Shown: one piece after another, positions 10,575 to 21,560 of the stretch
Layout of the letters: each line of letters starts with the position of its first letter
Numbering within the stretch: the stretch's first letter is position 1
Assembly (NCBI GenBank): GCA_037176705.1
Contig: CM073886.1
Coordinates: 89,067,501-89,131,500 of the forward strand
Reading direction: 5' to 3'
DNA from: Molossus alvarezi
Taxonomy: Eukaryota > Chordata > Mammalia > Chiroptera > Molossidae
DNA length: 64,000 bases
The notes under the pieces: model-generated
Databases searched by the model: none
What the model saw: the letters and a program-made list of their open reading frames with translations, nothing else
What the model was told of the DNA's origin: nothing
Made by a program: the position numbers and the translations under genes

Positions 10575-12069
10575 CCCTACTCTCTCTTCCTGTAATTCTC
10601 TAGCCTTGCCCTCTTCCGGGGACTGACTCCATGCTCAGACTCTCTGCCTACCCAACGTCAAAAGGTAGACATTGTCACAGCCAACTATGACAGTACTCTC
10701 AGGCAGGAAAACTAAGAGCCACATTCTTCTTGTATCTTTTGTAAGAACAAGGAAGCTTTCCCTAGAAGCCCATACAATACTTTTATTCACATAGCATCAG
10801 CCTAAAACATACCATAAGCTAATGCCTGGACCGATCACCGGCAAACAAACTGGAACTGCCCTGATTAGCTTAAGCCAATCAGAACCCACTTCCTGGGTCA
10901 GCCTCTCCCAAAGCCCTGGCCACGGAGGAGAGGGTGGATGTCCCAGCAAATAAAGCCTCTGTTAGGACAGAGGATGGCAAGGAGAAGGAATGTTGGCTAC
11001 TGTTAAAGAGATGAGTTGTAGGAAAGGTAGAGAAACTGAGCATGGCCTGGATAGCCACAGGGGAGCATGCTAACAGAAAGACACAGAGGGCGTGGAGAAG
11101 ATTCCAGAGTGGAGCCAGCGGGGGGAACACATGCCACCTATTGTGAGGTTTTTTACAATTAGCCCTGCCAGTATCCAAAACGATGAATGTCTTCTCGTTC
11201 ACGTGGCTCTACTACAATGTAAATCATATACTCCCTTGAAGAGTGGCAAGAGGAGAAGAACCAAGAAGCAGTTCTCCTGGGGAAGACTGAGTAGTTCTCT
11301 GACTATTTGTACTTAATAACTATGTGACACATATTTGAAGCAAGTCAACAATGTAGATCAAATGACTTCGAAAAACTATTATTAGAAAAGCGTTCATTAG
11401 GTATCCTTTGCAACCACCACTAATCAATAAATACTTATAATAGCAAAAATAAGTAAGATGTGTAGCTCATGCTTTTACTTGCACAGAAAAACTTTATAAA
11501 TTCAACAGGGAAAATAGTTTTTAAACATTTCCTATGTATAGCTCTTCTCTGATACCTGAGAGTACATGCGAGTCGTTTAAGTACAGGCAAGTCTAGACAG
11601 AATGCAATATACTCTTTCAGTCGAATGATTTTATAGATTCTGATCTTCAAGGACATGTATATTTGATACCACCCATCTAGTATTCAAACATACGCTGTTA
11701 TATCTTATTAATGGTTTTGCAAAATTACAAGTTCCCTGACAGATTATATATCCCACCAGGGTAAATATTTTGTCTCCTCCTGATAAACTTTGGTCATAAT
11801 AGATACTCAGTATAAGTTAAATAAAGAACTCAACCTTTTTTGCAATCCAGAATTTTTAAATAATCTGTGTTCCAAAATTTTATCTGTAAACTTGAACTTG
11901 AAAGTTGGGTCAATTTTCTCCCTGAAAACAAGTGTTAAAAATAGTTGTTAGGTCTCTGAAATAGTCCACAAAAGATTTTTTAGCAAATAATGAAGCTGAT
12001 ACAGTTTACAATGAAAAGCAGTGAAAACCACACTTAATAGGAGGCTGCAGTGACCACTGAGAAGCTCGT
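10575..12069. other. Unassigned non-coding sequence
   Basis: Around 10800-10930 there are phrases such as 'ggaccgatcacc' and 'attagcttaagccaatcaga' that suggest an old interspersed repeat, not assigned. The remainder to 12069 is AT-rich with nothing recognised. Confidence 0.4.
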
Positions 12070-12490
12070 GGTTCAGAGCATTATACTAAGCCGGTCAGAA
12101 AAAGACAAATACCATATGATTTCACTAATATGTGGAATCTAATGAACAAAATAAACAAATAAAATAGAAACAGATGCGTAGATACAGAGAACAGACTGAC
12201 AGCTGTCAGACCGAAGAGGGGTTTAGGGGGACTGGGTGAAAAAGGTGAAGGGATTAAGCAAAAAAAATAAAAACGAACAAACTCAGACAAAACAGTATGG
12301 TGATTACCAGAGGGAAAGGGGGTGGAGGGAGGTAGAAGAGGAGAAAGGGGGGATAAATGGTGATGGAAGGAGACTTGACTTGGGGTAGTGAACATACAGA
12401 TGATGTATTGTAGAATCGTACACTTGAAATCTAAATAATTTTATTAACCAGTGTCACCCAATAGATTCAATTAAAACAATTTCTTAAATA
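12070..12490 (+). mobile_element. L1 LINE 3' UTR
   Basis: Sense L1 3' UTR: 'gtcagaaaaagacaaatacc', 'tatgatttcactaatatgtg', 'ggaatctaatgaacaaaata', 'tggtgattaccagagg', 'gtattgtagaatcgtacact' and 'tgaaatctaaataatttta'. A younger-looking L1 than the L1M copies elsewhere. The minus-strand frame 12081-12395 is its antisense shadow. Confidence 0.8.
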
Positions 12491-13424
12491 ATATTATTAA
12501 AAAGCTTCCCTTGAAAAGTGAGAGCATTCAGTAGTCATCAGGGCAAGAAGCACCTCCCCAATTTAAAGTATTACAACTAGAGAACGTAGATCCTGGCCCC
12601 AAAAGCCCCCTATTTCATGATCACTAGCACCCAAAAAACTCTTTATCTGGCTTTTTGTGGGTCAGGACATGCTGCAAACTCACACAGGCACACTGGCAGT
12701 TTTTATCTAACCAGTTCAAACAAATTAATATTTTCATTTTGCTTAACTTTTTGCCAAGAAAAACTTTACATGCGAGTTGCATTGGAGAAAGGGGGAAATA
12801 GCATGGGGTCCGGGAATGAAGCTCAGTGAGAAACATTGTACCACGTATCAGTTAATGGGGACAATATTTTTTAAAGTATTGGCATGCCACTTAAAATAGA
12901 TCAGGTATAAGTACTCAAGTCTACATTGGTTTTAGGTCTTATTTCTAAAGTCTTTTGATAAAAGGAATCCCTCTTAGGATCAAGTTTCATAAGCATTGAA
13001 AAATTGTTCTCTTCAATTTGCATAAATACCCATTACAGATACAGAAATGGTTTTAATAGCCCATACTGTGCCTCTGTTTAGCACCTCAGAACTAATTCTT
13101 AGAGCAAAATTCAAGTCATATTTTAGCTCCCTGCAGCCTGTTTTATAATTAGCATAATTAGTCAAAGGTGGTTAAAAGGGGAAATCATTCTTTGCTTCCC
13201 AAGGACATGCCCTGGGATGCCTCCGGAGCGTTGTTCACTAACAGGAAGAGCAGACTGCAGACCCCACCCCTCAGCTGAACTCAAAGCAGAAAGGTAATTT
13301 CCAATATTCAAATTATTCCCCTGCTGTGCAAACACCCTTGGTGAGACCCTGCAGGCACAGGAGTGACAGCTAGGAGTGACATCTGACCCCTGTCACTACA
13401 CAGACACCTGCTTTCCCTCTAAAA
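12491..13424. other. Unassigned non-coding sequence
   Basis: No gene or repeat recognised. Around 13137-13190 the sequence 'ataattagcataattagtca' carries closely spaced TAATTA-type cores; this alone does not establish function. Confidence 0.45.
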
Positions 13425-13499
13425 TCATGAACAAGAGAGGGTACCCACTCTCATTATTTCTTCCCAACATAGCACTGGAAGATCTAGCCAGATGAACTA

Positions 13500-13544
<45 letters not shown>

Positions 13545-13760
13545 GGCCTCCAAATAAAAAAAGAAAATTGTATTCATTTGCTGGTGAGATGATTTTGTAT
13601 ACAAAAAATTCTAAAGATGCCACCAAATTATTACACCTAATTCACAAGTTCAGTAAATTTTTGGGATAAACTAAATGAACATTTAAAAATTAGTTGTGGT
13701 TCTATACACTAAATAATAAAGAATCTGAAAAAAATACTTTAAATACACCATTTACTTTTT
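13425..13760 (+). mobile_element. L1 LINE ORF2 fragment (sense)
   Basis: Degraded L1 ORF2: 'ttcttcccaacatagcactgg', 'gaagatctagccaga', 'aaaaggcctccaaata', 'gatgattttgtatac', 'ctaaagatgccaccaaatta', 'gttctatacactaaataata' and 'gaatctgaaaaaaatac'. These are landmarks from the reverse-transcriptase part of ORF2. The frame is destroyed by an ATA microsatellite and stops. The copy probably resumes at 14187 after an antisense L1 insertion. Confidence 0.75.
13502..13543. repeat. (ATA)n microsatellite
   Basis: Fourteen AAT/ATA units in a row, inside the L1 ORF2 fragment. Confidence 0.96.
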
Positions 13761-13847
13761 TGCCATTTAAATTGGTTTGCAGTGGTTTGTTTTTTTTAAG
13801 TTATTTTACTTTTGCCATCACTACTTACCCCCTCTATGCCCTCTTCC

Positions 13848-13880
13848 ACCTCCACCCCCACCCCCACCCCCACCCCCACT
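13848..13880. repeat. (CCCCCA)n microsatellite
   Basis: About four to five CCCCCA units in the antisense L1 3' UTR, where L1 elements often carry a G-rich tract on their own sense strand. Confidence 0.93.
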
Positions 13881-14019
13881 CACCACACTGCTGTCCATGT
13901 CCATGAGTTCTCTCTTTTTTCTTTTTTGCTCAATCCCTCTACTCCTCCCCACCCCACCAACACCCTGCTAACCCACAGCCATCTGCCTGCTCTCTATCTA
14001 GGAGTCTGTCTCTGTTTTA

Positions 14020-14182
14020 CTTGGTAGTTCAGTCTGTTCATTAAATTCCCCTTGAGTGAAAGCATATGGTAATTGTCTTTCTCTGACTGATTGATTTCAT
14101 TTGGCATAACATTCTCCAGGTCCATCCATGCTGTCACAAAGGGTAAAATATTCTTCCTTTTTATGGCAGAGTAATATTCCAT
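14020..14182 (-). pseudogene. L1 ORF2 C-terminus remnant
   Basis: The minus strand reads through MEYYSAIKRK..FVTAWMDLENVM, the signature of the last part of the L1 ORF2 protein (compare the usual MEYY-AIKR motif near the end of ORF2). Only the C-terminal end is present; there is no endonuclease or reverse transcriptase domain, so it cannot act. It belongs to the nested antisense L1. Confidence 0.8.
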
Positions 14183-14656
14183 TTGTAAATGTACAAGCAC
14201 AGCAAACAAATAATCCAATTTAAAAATGGGTACATGAAAGGTGCTCAACATTATTAGTCACCAAGGAAATGAAAATCCAAACCCCAACAGTGTACCACCT
14301 CATACCTGTTAGAATGACTGTTATCAAAAACACAAGACAAATGGCTATTATCATTGTTTGCTATTAAATAAAATGATTTTTTTAATAATAACAAATGCTA
14401 GCAAGGATGTGGAGGAAAAAATGCACTGTTTGGTAAGAATGTAAATGGGTACAGCCACTATGGAAAACAGTTGAAAATAGGACTACCTTATGGCCCAGTA
14501 CTTCTATGTCTGGGTATATATCCAAAAGAAATAAAATCACTGTGTCAAAGAGGTATCTGGACTCTCATGTTTATTGCAGCATTATTCACAATGAAAATGA
14601 CCTAAGTGTCAAAGACAGAAAAATGGAAAAGAAAATGTGATATGTGAGATATATAC

Positions 14657-14666
14657 CTATCTATCA

Positions 14667-14717
<51 letters not shown>

Positions 14718-14755
14718 ATATATCTATATCTATATCTATATCCATATCTATATCT
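14657..14755. repeat. (TCTA)n / (TATC)n microsatellite
   Basis: About fourteen CTAT units pass into a degenerate TATATC run. Lies within L1 ORF2-derived sequence. Confidence 0.95.
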
Positions 14756-15186
14756 TACCATTTGCATCAACATGAATGGACCTTGAGTTCATTATGCTAA
14801 GTAAAATAAGTCAGAGAAAGACAAATTGTGTTTGATCTCATTTATAGGTGGAATCTAAATCCATAGAAACAGAGAGTAGATTGACAGTTACCAGGGGGTG
14901 GGGGGTAGGGAATATGGGGAGACAGTGGTCATAAAGTACAAACTTTCAGTTATAAGATTAATAATCCGAGATTTTTCGTGTTATAGCATGGTGACAATAG
15001 TTAACAGTGTTGAGTTATATACTTGAAAGTTGCTGTGGGAGATTTTAAATAATCTCACCATAACAACAACAAAAAAATGGTAATTTTGTGATGTGAAGGC
15101 TGTATTAACTAACTTTATTGTGGTAAACATTTCACAATATATACATTTATCAATCACACTGCACATCATAAACATATACAACATCA

Positions 15187-15428
15187 CCCTGGCTGGTTTG
15201 GCATAGCAGTTAGAGTATCAGCCGGTGGTCCAGAGAGACCCAGGTTCGGTTCCCGCTAAGGGCACGTACCTTGGTTGCAGTTTGTCCCCGGCCCTGGTTG
15301 GGTCGTGCGGGTGGCAGCCACTTGATGCGTTCCTTTCACGTTGATGTTTCTCTCTCTCTCTCTCCCTTCCATTCTGTCTGAACAAAAATGGAAAAAATGT
15401 CCTTGGGTGAGGATAAAAAATAAATAAA
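15187..15428 (+). mobile_element. Ves SINE (type A) inserted in L1 tail
   Basis: Complete Ves flanked by a perfect 13-bp TSD ATATACAACATCA (15174-15186 and 15429-15441). The head differs slightly from type A consensus (CCCTGGCTGGTTTGGCATAG). The tail is TGTCCTTGGGTGAGGATAAA. Removing it rejoins a normal L1 3' end, which dates it as younger than that L1. Confidence 0.95.
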
Positions 15429-15539
15429 ATATACAACATCAATTATATCTCAATAAAGCTGGGGGTGGAATTCAACAACAGCAATAAAAGAGTAACTAGG
15501 AACTAGAACCTATCCTGAGCAAAGAAGAAAAAAGCACAC

Positions 15540-16470
15540 AAGGCCAGAGAAGTAGGCAGGGGTCAGATCACACAGTGCCTTGTGCACCAGCCACGTGAAG
15601 AGTCTGTGTTTTATCCTAAATACAACAAGAAGCCCTTTCATGCTTCAAATAAGGGTGCAAAATGCAATTTGAAGCGCAAACTAACATTCTGGCTACAGGG
15701 TGGGAAAAAAGATACGAGAGGACAAAGACGTACGATTTGAAGAACTATTGGGACAATGAGGAACAACGAGGAACAACGAGGCTGTGAAGACTCCTCAGAG
15801 AAATGTGATGTTGACCTGATCCAGGGTTGGGAAGCAAAGATGGAGGGACAGAAAGAAATTAAAGATATGCAGGAAGAAAGTCTCATCAGGATGTGAGGGA
15901 CGAAAGGGAGGCAGAAGTCAAAGATGACCTCCAGCTTCTGGCTCATGCAAGTGGGTAGACAGAAGTGCCATTTACTGAGAGGACGAAGACCAATGAAGAG
16001 CACCTTTGGGAAGAGGATTGTGTGAGCTGTCAATGGTACTTTGAAGTGAAATTCAGAACATCCTTTTGGATTATTGTCATCATGTGAGCTTGAGATTAAA
16101 ATCTGGAGTTGGTCATATACTTGGCTTTTAAACCATAGATGGAAATGCCTAGAGAAAGCGTGTCAAGTCGGATCAGAAAGGGGCCCAGGACTGAGCCCTG
16201 TAGATCCAACAATCATTGACAAGTAAGGGAAGGAGACACCGTCAAAGGAGCCTGAGAGAAGATGTTAGAGAAGAAAGGATTTAAAAAACATGGTATCGTG
16301 AAAACTGAGAGATAAAATTTTTCAAAGAGAAGGAAGAGGTAATCACCAAAGAGGTCACATAAAATGAGTAAATGTCCACTGGATTTAGCTGGAAAGTTAC
16401 TGATAACTTTAGTAAAAATGGTTTCAGGGGAGGGATTGAGGTACAATTCAGGCATCAGTGGCTTGGACAG
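15540..16470 (-). repeat. L2 LINE, long antisense copy
   Basis: Reads as reverse-strand L2-type sequence: 'gaagtaggcaggggtcagat', 'cagtgccttgtgcaccag', 'gtctgtgttttatcct', 'gatgacctccagcttctggc', 'gtgccatttactgagagga', 'attaaaatctggagttggtc', 'aggactgagccctgtagatc' and 'ggagcctgagagaag'. The order of landmarks matches the repeat at 39600-40340. Open frames on the minus strand (15638-16033) show no reverse-transcriptase motif that I can see. Confidence 0.6.
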
Positions 16471-18491
16471 AAAATGATTCTACCATATGATTCCCTTGCT
16501 TTTGAGTATAAATTCAGGCCACTAAGATAGCCTGGATTTCCTGAGGATTTGCTCAATTACATGACACCAAAAGCCATGTGTGATATCCACTATAAAGACA
16601 TAGGAATTTACCTTCTTGGAACAAGCTATAACCTCACGAGGTTCACACATCCTGCAGAGAAGTAGTAGTTAAAATCTCCACAGAGAGCAAAAACAAATAA
16701 TGAATCATCTTTGCAGACATATGTCCAGTAGCCTTCCTAAGGCTCCTTTCTCACTGTGTGCTGTCTCTGTGCATCCAGAGTTGGATGCAGGACAGAAATT
16801 TGCTAAAAAATAAGGCATCAATGACTTCCCTTTCCCTGCAGAGAAGTACTAGAAAACATTAGAACTAAATTCATGTGAGAAAGGTACAGAATTTTTTATT
16901 TGCTGGTTTTTGAGTGGTAGTAATGGGTTTTTGTTGTTTTGTTACTGTTGTCATTACATATTTGCTATTAAGTAAAATGGTGTTTTAAAACTAAGTTTAT
17001 TTATAACCGTGGCATAGCAAAAACGTACTGTTTTTCATCCAAAGCACAGGTGTCATATTGCTAGGCAAACATTTTAACAGATACCTGTGCTATTTCCCAA
17101 ATTCTTCACAGCAAAAAGAGAAAAGTTAAATAAAATGATGTTTCTCCTCAGAGTCGATGGTTCGCATTCTATTATGACGAAGAACCACTATTGATTAATT
17201 TCAGGCGTTCCTGCTCTGGTTTCATTAAAAGACCATTTGGGAGACTGAATTATTTCTACTTGAGTTCAGATATTTGCTTAAAATAGATATTTCATAACTC
17301 TATTTTTTCTCTTTACAGTTGCATATACAATTGTAAATCAATCTTTAAGTAACTAAGAAACATAAGACAAAAAGATGCTCTTAATCAAGTTAAGTAAATA
17401 GTTTTCAAATAAAAATGTGACAGCAGTCTACATTACAGTTTTCCTCATTGTGTTGCACATGGGAACCTGCTGATATTAGCATTATCATGGAAGTTTAGAG
17501 CTGAGAAACGTAAGTTCAGAAACATCTCAGAAAGCCTCTTAGTCAATGAATAATGACAGACAATGATCATATCTGCATAACATTTTTCATGAAGTCAGCA
17601 CAATGTTGAATTTCAAATTTCTATCCAGAGACATGTGGCAAATATTGGACATGACCTTTTGTCCTCTTGAAAAAACAGAATTTGAACGCTGCATTGTGGA
17701 AACTTCTCTCCTGGGATTACAAAGGTTCTAATGGACAGCCCATCCTCACTGCACATATTAACCAGGTGGGAAATGAGAAAGGAGAGGTGAGTGGGGGTGA
17801 AAGGGGACATCAGTCAAGCCGTCTTTGTTGTGAGCCAGCCAGAGCAAAGCAGGGTCAAGGTCTGGGGTGCTAGTGGTAGGAAATAACAAGAGAAGAGAAG
17901 GGTATAGAACAGAGTCAATGGGCCAGGGCACCAAATGACTGCTATATCCAGGGGATGGGAGGGACAAGAAAAAATAAAGGCAGACTAAAGTTTTCAGCTG
18001 CAGAGAGAGAGATGGCACATTGAAAGAAATTTGAAAACCTAGAGAGGGACTTAGAGAAATTCCCACTTGTAGATGTGCTGAATTGAAGTAAGCATAGGAT
18101 CGCCGAGCTATCAGGAAGAGAGAGAAGTGAAATTGGAGCTGAGGAGGGAAGTTAGGCCCAGAGAAGTAGATTTGTCAGTCCTGCACGTAAATGTCATGGT
18201 CCTCTCAGAGATGAAGAGCAGTGTGAGAGCAGGCATCAGGAGGGAGGGAGCCAAGGGCACCTCCTGATGTCCCGGACGGCAGATGGAAGTCACCTGGACA
18301 TAGGGATCCCATGCCAAAGAAAGAATAGGTTCATTTATTATTGTTTCAGTACAAATAAAAATGCCTAAATCTCATTACTCTATATTAAAAAGCAGATGCA
18401 AACAGATTCTACTAGTAGAACTTTAAAAATAAAGAAGACAAAATAAAAATGAATGAGACACACAAAACAAACTAAATAAAGTGAAATTTGA
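16471..18491. other. Unassigned non-coding sequence
   Basis: Mostly unique AT-rich sequence. The part from about 17750 to 18310 is purine-rich on the + strand and could be another degraded antisense LINE, but I cannot assign it. No coding signal. Confidence 0.45.
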
Positions 18492-18723
18492 GCCCAACCA
18501 GTGTTGCTCAGTGGTTAAGCGGGCCCGTGCACCAAGCGGTTGCTGGTTCGATTTCTGGTCAGGGCACATGCCCAGGTTGTGGGCACGATCCCCAGTAGGG
18601 GGCATGCAGGAGGCAGCCAACTGATATTCTCTCTCATCAATGTTTCTCTCTCTCTCTCCCTCTCCCTTCCTCTCTCTCTAAAATCAATAAAGGAAAAAAA
18701 AATTAAATAAATAAATAAATAAG
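18492..18723 (+). mobile_element. Ves SINE (type B)
   Basis: Type B bat SINE with 'ttgctcagtggttaagcggg', 'ccaagcggttgctggttcga', 'gtcagggcacatgcccaggt', 'gggcatgcaggaggcagcca', a CT tract and tail 'ctctaaaatcaataaagg' followed by (AAAT)n. The TSD GTGAAATTTGA occurs at 18481-18491 and 18724-18734. Confidence 0.93.
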
Positions 18724-18838
18724 GTGAAATTTGAAAATAGTATCAGGCTATAGTCGTCCCCCCTTATACTTTCCAAGGCCCCAGATGGATGCTGGAAGCA
18801 CGGACAGGACCAAACCTTAGATATACTATTTTTTCTGT

Positions 18839-19141
18839 GCAACTGACCCTTAAACAATGCAGGGGTTAGGGGCACTGGCCCCTCGGCAGTCAAAAACCCA
18901 CACATAACTTTGACTCCTCCAAAACTTAACTACAGTCGACCCTTGGGAATCACAGATTCAACCAACCACAGATCAAAAAACTGTATTTCCAATCTGCAGT
19001 TGGGAATGTGAAAATACTGTTTTCAATCTGTGGTTCGCTGAATCCACAGATGCAAAACCCGCAGATACCAAGGGCTGGCTGTATTGAAAACACCCATGTC
19101 TAAGTGGACCCGCAGTTAAAACCCAGTGTTCAAGAGTCAAC
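18839..19141 (+). mobile_element. MER2-like Tigger element, nested
   Basis: Left end 'aactgacccttaaacaatgc' with 'aggggttaggggcactggcc' and 'actttgactcctccaaaact'; right end 'aagtggacccgcagttaaaa' and 'agtgttcaagagtcaac'. These are the two ends of the MER2/Tigger1-type family. The middle is deleted and holds a third small element (18933-19081). Confidence 0.7.
18933..19081 (+). mobile_element. Short Tigger-type MITE, innermost insertion
   Basis: A 149-bp unit with near-perfect 14-bp terminal inverted repeats (CAGTCGACCCTTGG at left, CCAAGGGCTGGCTG at right), flanked by TA on both sides (18931-18932 and 19082-19083). Internal text 'cacagattcaaccaaccaca' and 'aatccacagatgcaaaaccc' fits the 'bright numbers of CCGCGGATT' style of Tigger MITEs after CpG decay. 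Confidence 0.8.
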
Positions 19142-19766
19142 CGACAGACATACCTATGATCAAGTTTAATCTACAAATTAGGCACAGTAAGAGATTAACA
19201 ACAATAACTAATAATAAAACAGAACAATTATAACAATAAACTGTAATGAAAGCTATGTAAATGTGGTCACTCTCTCTCAAAATGCCGTATTGTACCGTAC
19301 TCACCCTTCTCTGCATTGTCATGGATAGAAGATTCATTTTTACTATAGCTCTTAGTAATTTCAGCATACAATTTTCTTTTTCCTTACTAAGTCGAGAACA
19401 TTCACCTTTTCACTTAAAGGAAGCATCTTACTGCTTCTCTTGGGCATATCTGAATTGCCAGAATCTATTCTTGTAGTTTGGGGCCATTTTTAAGTCCTTG
19501 AAAACAAGCGTTGAGATACCTCAACAGTCAGTGTGCTAGCCCAGCCGGCTACTAAGTGACCGATCGCCAGGCAGGCAAGGCGGAGCGCGTGCAGTGTGGA
19601 GACCTGAACCCTGAGCAGGACTGAGCGGGTCCCCCAAGGTTTCATCACACTACACGGAACGGTGCGCAGTTTAAAACTTATGAACTATTTATTTCTAAAT
19701 TTTTTATTTAATATTTTCAAACTGTGGTTGACTGAGATAACTGCAACTGTGGATAAGAGATTCCTG

Positions 19767-20230
19767 TAATTTTAATGTGTAAAAAAAAAATGAAATGAAA
19801 TGAATGGGGAAACAGAAAAAATTTTTTGATGAATTCTCACTGTTTTTGTTTTCTGTTATCTAGAATACAGTTTGTTGAACCTGAAAATGAGACTCTGGAT
19901 GCTGACCATTTTCCCTTTCTAGAAATATGAGTTTTCCCATTTAAGAGAACATTGGAGAGATTATAAAAGTAATTCCATATTTCAAGAGGCTTACTAAATG
20001 GTGTGGTTTAGGTGTGTGTGTTTGCTTGCACATATACATACACACACATATGGTTCTGACTCCTAGTCATATGGTATTAATATATTGGGAAGCAGAGCTG
20101 ATGGTGAATAGTTCAGGGTACCCAAATGCACTGTGGGTGTCATTTATCTTGGTAGAAAGCAAAGGCTTTATCTCTAATAATCCACTTATTGAGCAGAGGT
20201 CACCCCCTCAGAGTGATCCCCTTTTGGACT
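19767..20230. other. Unassigned non-coding sequence
   Basis: AT-rich unique sequence. A degenerate CA/TG stretch lies at about 20010-20050. No gene recognised. Confidence 0.5.
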
Positions 20231-20464
20231 CTTTTTATTTATTTATTTTTTCTTTATTGATTTTTTTTTAGAGAGAGAGGAAGGGAGAGGGAGAGAGAGA
20301 TAGAAACATCAATGAGAGAGAACATAGATCAGCTGCCCCTGCATGCACCACACCCCCACTTAGGATTTGGCCCACAACCTGGGCATGTGCCCTGACCAAG
20401 AATCAAACTCACAATCTCTTGGTGCAAGAGTCAACGCTCAACCACTGAGCCACACTGGCCAGCT
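20231..20464 (-). mobile_element. Ves SINE (type B), antisense
   Basis: Reverse-strand type B SINE: T-rich inverted tail with 'ttctttattga', a GA tract, 'gggcatgtgccctgacc', 'ctcttggtgcaagagtcaac' and 'accactgagccacactggcc' at the right (head) end. No clean TSD was found. Confidence 0.88.
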
Positions 20465-20508
20465 GGGACCTTATTTAAAACTCTAGATTTCCCCTCTATC
20501 TCTATCTC

Positions 20509-20513
<5 letters not shown>

Positions 20514-20546
<33 letters not shown>

Positions 20547-20595
20547 ACACAACATACATATGTGTGTGTATATATAAATATATATATATATATGT
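20514..20595. repeat. (CA)n-(TA)n composite microsatellite
   Basis: A CA run from 20514 passes through mixed CATA/TGTG into TA repeats ending in GTCTGTCTGTC. Typical slippage-prone dinucleotide DNA. Confidence 0.93.
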
Positions 20596-20599
20596 CTGT

Positions 20600-20735
20600 C
20601 TGTCTCCTCTACTAAATATGAGCTCTGTGAGTAGAACTATTTTCTTCTGTGTGTTCACTTCTATATCCCCAAAACTTACAACCATGCCTGCCAAATAGAG
20701 GCACTAATAGATGTTTGTTAAGTGAACGTATAAAT
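20600..20735 (+). repeat. L2/MIR3-type 3' end
   Basis: 'gagctctgtgagtagaacta', 'cacttctatatccccaaaac', 'aaccatgcctgccaaataga' and 'gatgtttgttaagtgaacg' match the conserved terminal block of L2 LINEs. Confidence 0.6.
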
Positions 20736-21235
20736 TATCCTAATTATTTAATGTCATCAGAACAGTTTGCTAATTTTCGATAGCTGGATGTGTATATTTA
20801 GACTGTTGGTCAGAAACTATTGCTATATGAGCTGAAGTGAGGCGTATCTTTGTTCTTACAAATGACTGCCTATCAGTTTGAAAATACATGTTTTCTTGTT
20901 AAATAATTGCCAAACACTTATACAATTATGTCAGGGCTCAAATGTATAATAAAGTTAAATATTTAGGGAAGGTTTTGAAAAAAATGCCTCTACAAATAAG
21001 TTCAGGAGGTATTTGATTCTAAGTTATCTGTAGAAAAATTAAAATAATAATTTACATTTTTCCAATATATCTATAAACATAATAGCTTCTCGATCAGCAC
21101 TTTGCAAATTGCTGGTTTTGACAAACACAGACAGTGATGATCTCTGCTCAATGAAAGGCAAGGAGTCATCCACTTTTAAATGTAGACCTCATCTTAGATA
21201 GTGATGATGATAATGATGATGATAAGGATGAAAAT
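20736..21235. other. Unassigned AT-rich sequence
   Basis: No gene or repeat recognised except a short GATGAT tract at about 21203-21230. Confidence 0.5.
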
Positions 21236-21560
21236 CAGAACCATAATTGGCAGCCACTAACGTTCCTTACACATACTATCTCATTTACCTCCTCCCCTTC
21301 CAACTCTATGAAGTTGCTCCTCTTGGTAATAATTAAACAAAGCAATCCATATAAAGTACTTAAAACCATATCTTACACCTAGTAATTGCTCTAAAATTGT
21401 TAAATGTGATTTAGATTATCATTTTAAAGAAGAGAACATTCAGCTAAGCAGCTCACCCAAAATCACAGAGAAAGTAAGTGGTAGAACTGGGATCTGAATC
21501 TAGAAACACGTTGTTTCCAGAACTGAGCCCTTCGTCTCTGGACAACTCTGCCTCCCTTGG
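21236..21560 (-). repeat. MIR SINE, antisense, split by a second MIR
   Basis: Left part about 21236-21335 ('cacatactatctcatttacc', 'tctatgaagttgctcc'); right part about 21428-21560 ('agctcacccaaaatcacaga', 'gtaagtggtagaactgggat', 'gacaactctgcctccc'), both reverse MIR. Between them about 21339-21427 reads as sense MIR 3' end ('taaagtacttaaaaccatat', 'tagtaattgctc'). Confidence 0.65.

Larger units (their letters stand above)
13761..14186 (-). mobile_element. L1 LINE 3' end, antisense, nested in another L1
   Basis: The left side has a T-rich run expected of an inverted poly(A) tail (about 13789-13797). Then follow antisense 3' UTR (C-rich on this strand) and the reverse of the ORF2 C-terminus: 'tctttctctgactgattga', 'catttggcataacattctcc', 'aggtccatccatgctgtcac', 'gcagagtaatattcc'. 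Sense L1 flanks it on both sides, so this copy most likely inserted into an older L1. Together with 14187-15468 it forms an inverted pair of L1 3' regions. Confidence 0.75.
14187..15468 (+). mobile_element. L1 LINE ORF2 end and 3' UTR (sense)
   Basis: Landmarks in order: 'caatttaaaaatgggtacat', 'gtgctcaacattattagtca', 'ggatgtggaggaaaaaatgc', 'atggcccagtacttctatgt', 'ctcatgtttattgcagcatt', 'ttgcatcaacatgaatggac', 'aagtcagagaaagac', 'ggtggaatctaaatc', and a 3' end resuming at 15429 with 'atatctcaataaagctgg'. A (TCTA)n expansion (14657) and a Ves SINE (15187-15428) interrupt it. Confidence 0.85.
18751..19766 (+). mobile_element. Tigger DNA transposon remnant (outer element)
   Basis: Starts after a TA with 'tagtcgtccccccttatact', runs to about 18838, and resumes after 19141 with 'acatacctatgatcaagttt', 'aattaggcacagtaagagat', 'aacaacaataactaataata', then ends 'ggataagagattcctg' before TA (19767-19768). 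These are landmarks of a TcMar-Tigger type element, a cut-and-paste transposon that duplicates TA. No intact transposase. It is interrupted by a second Tigger-type element that is itself interrupted. Confidence 0.7.
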
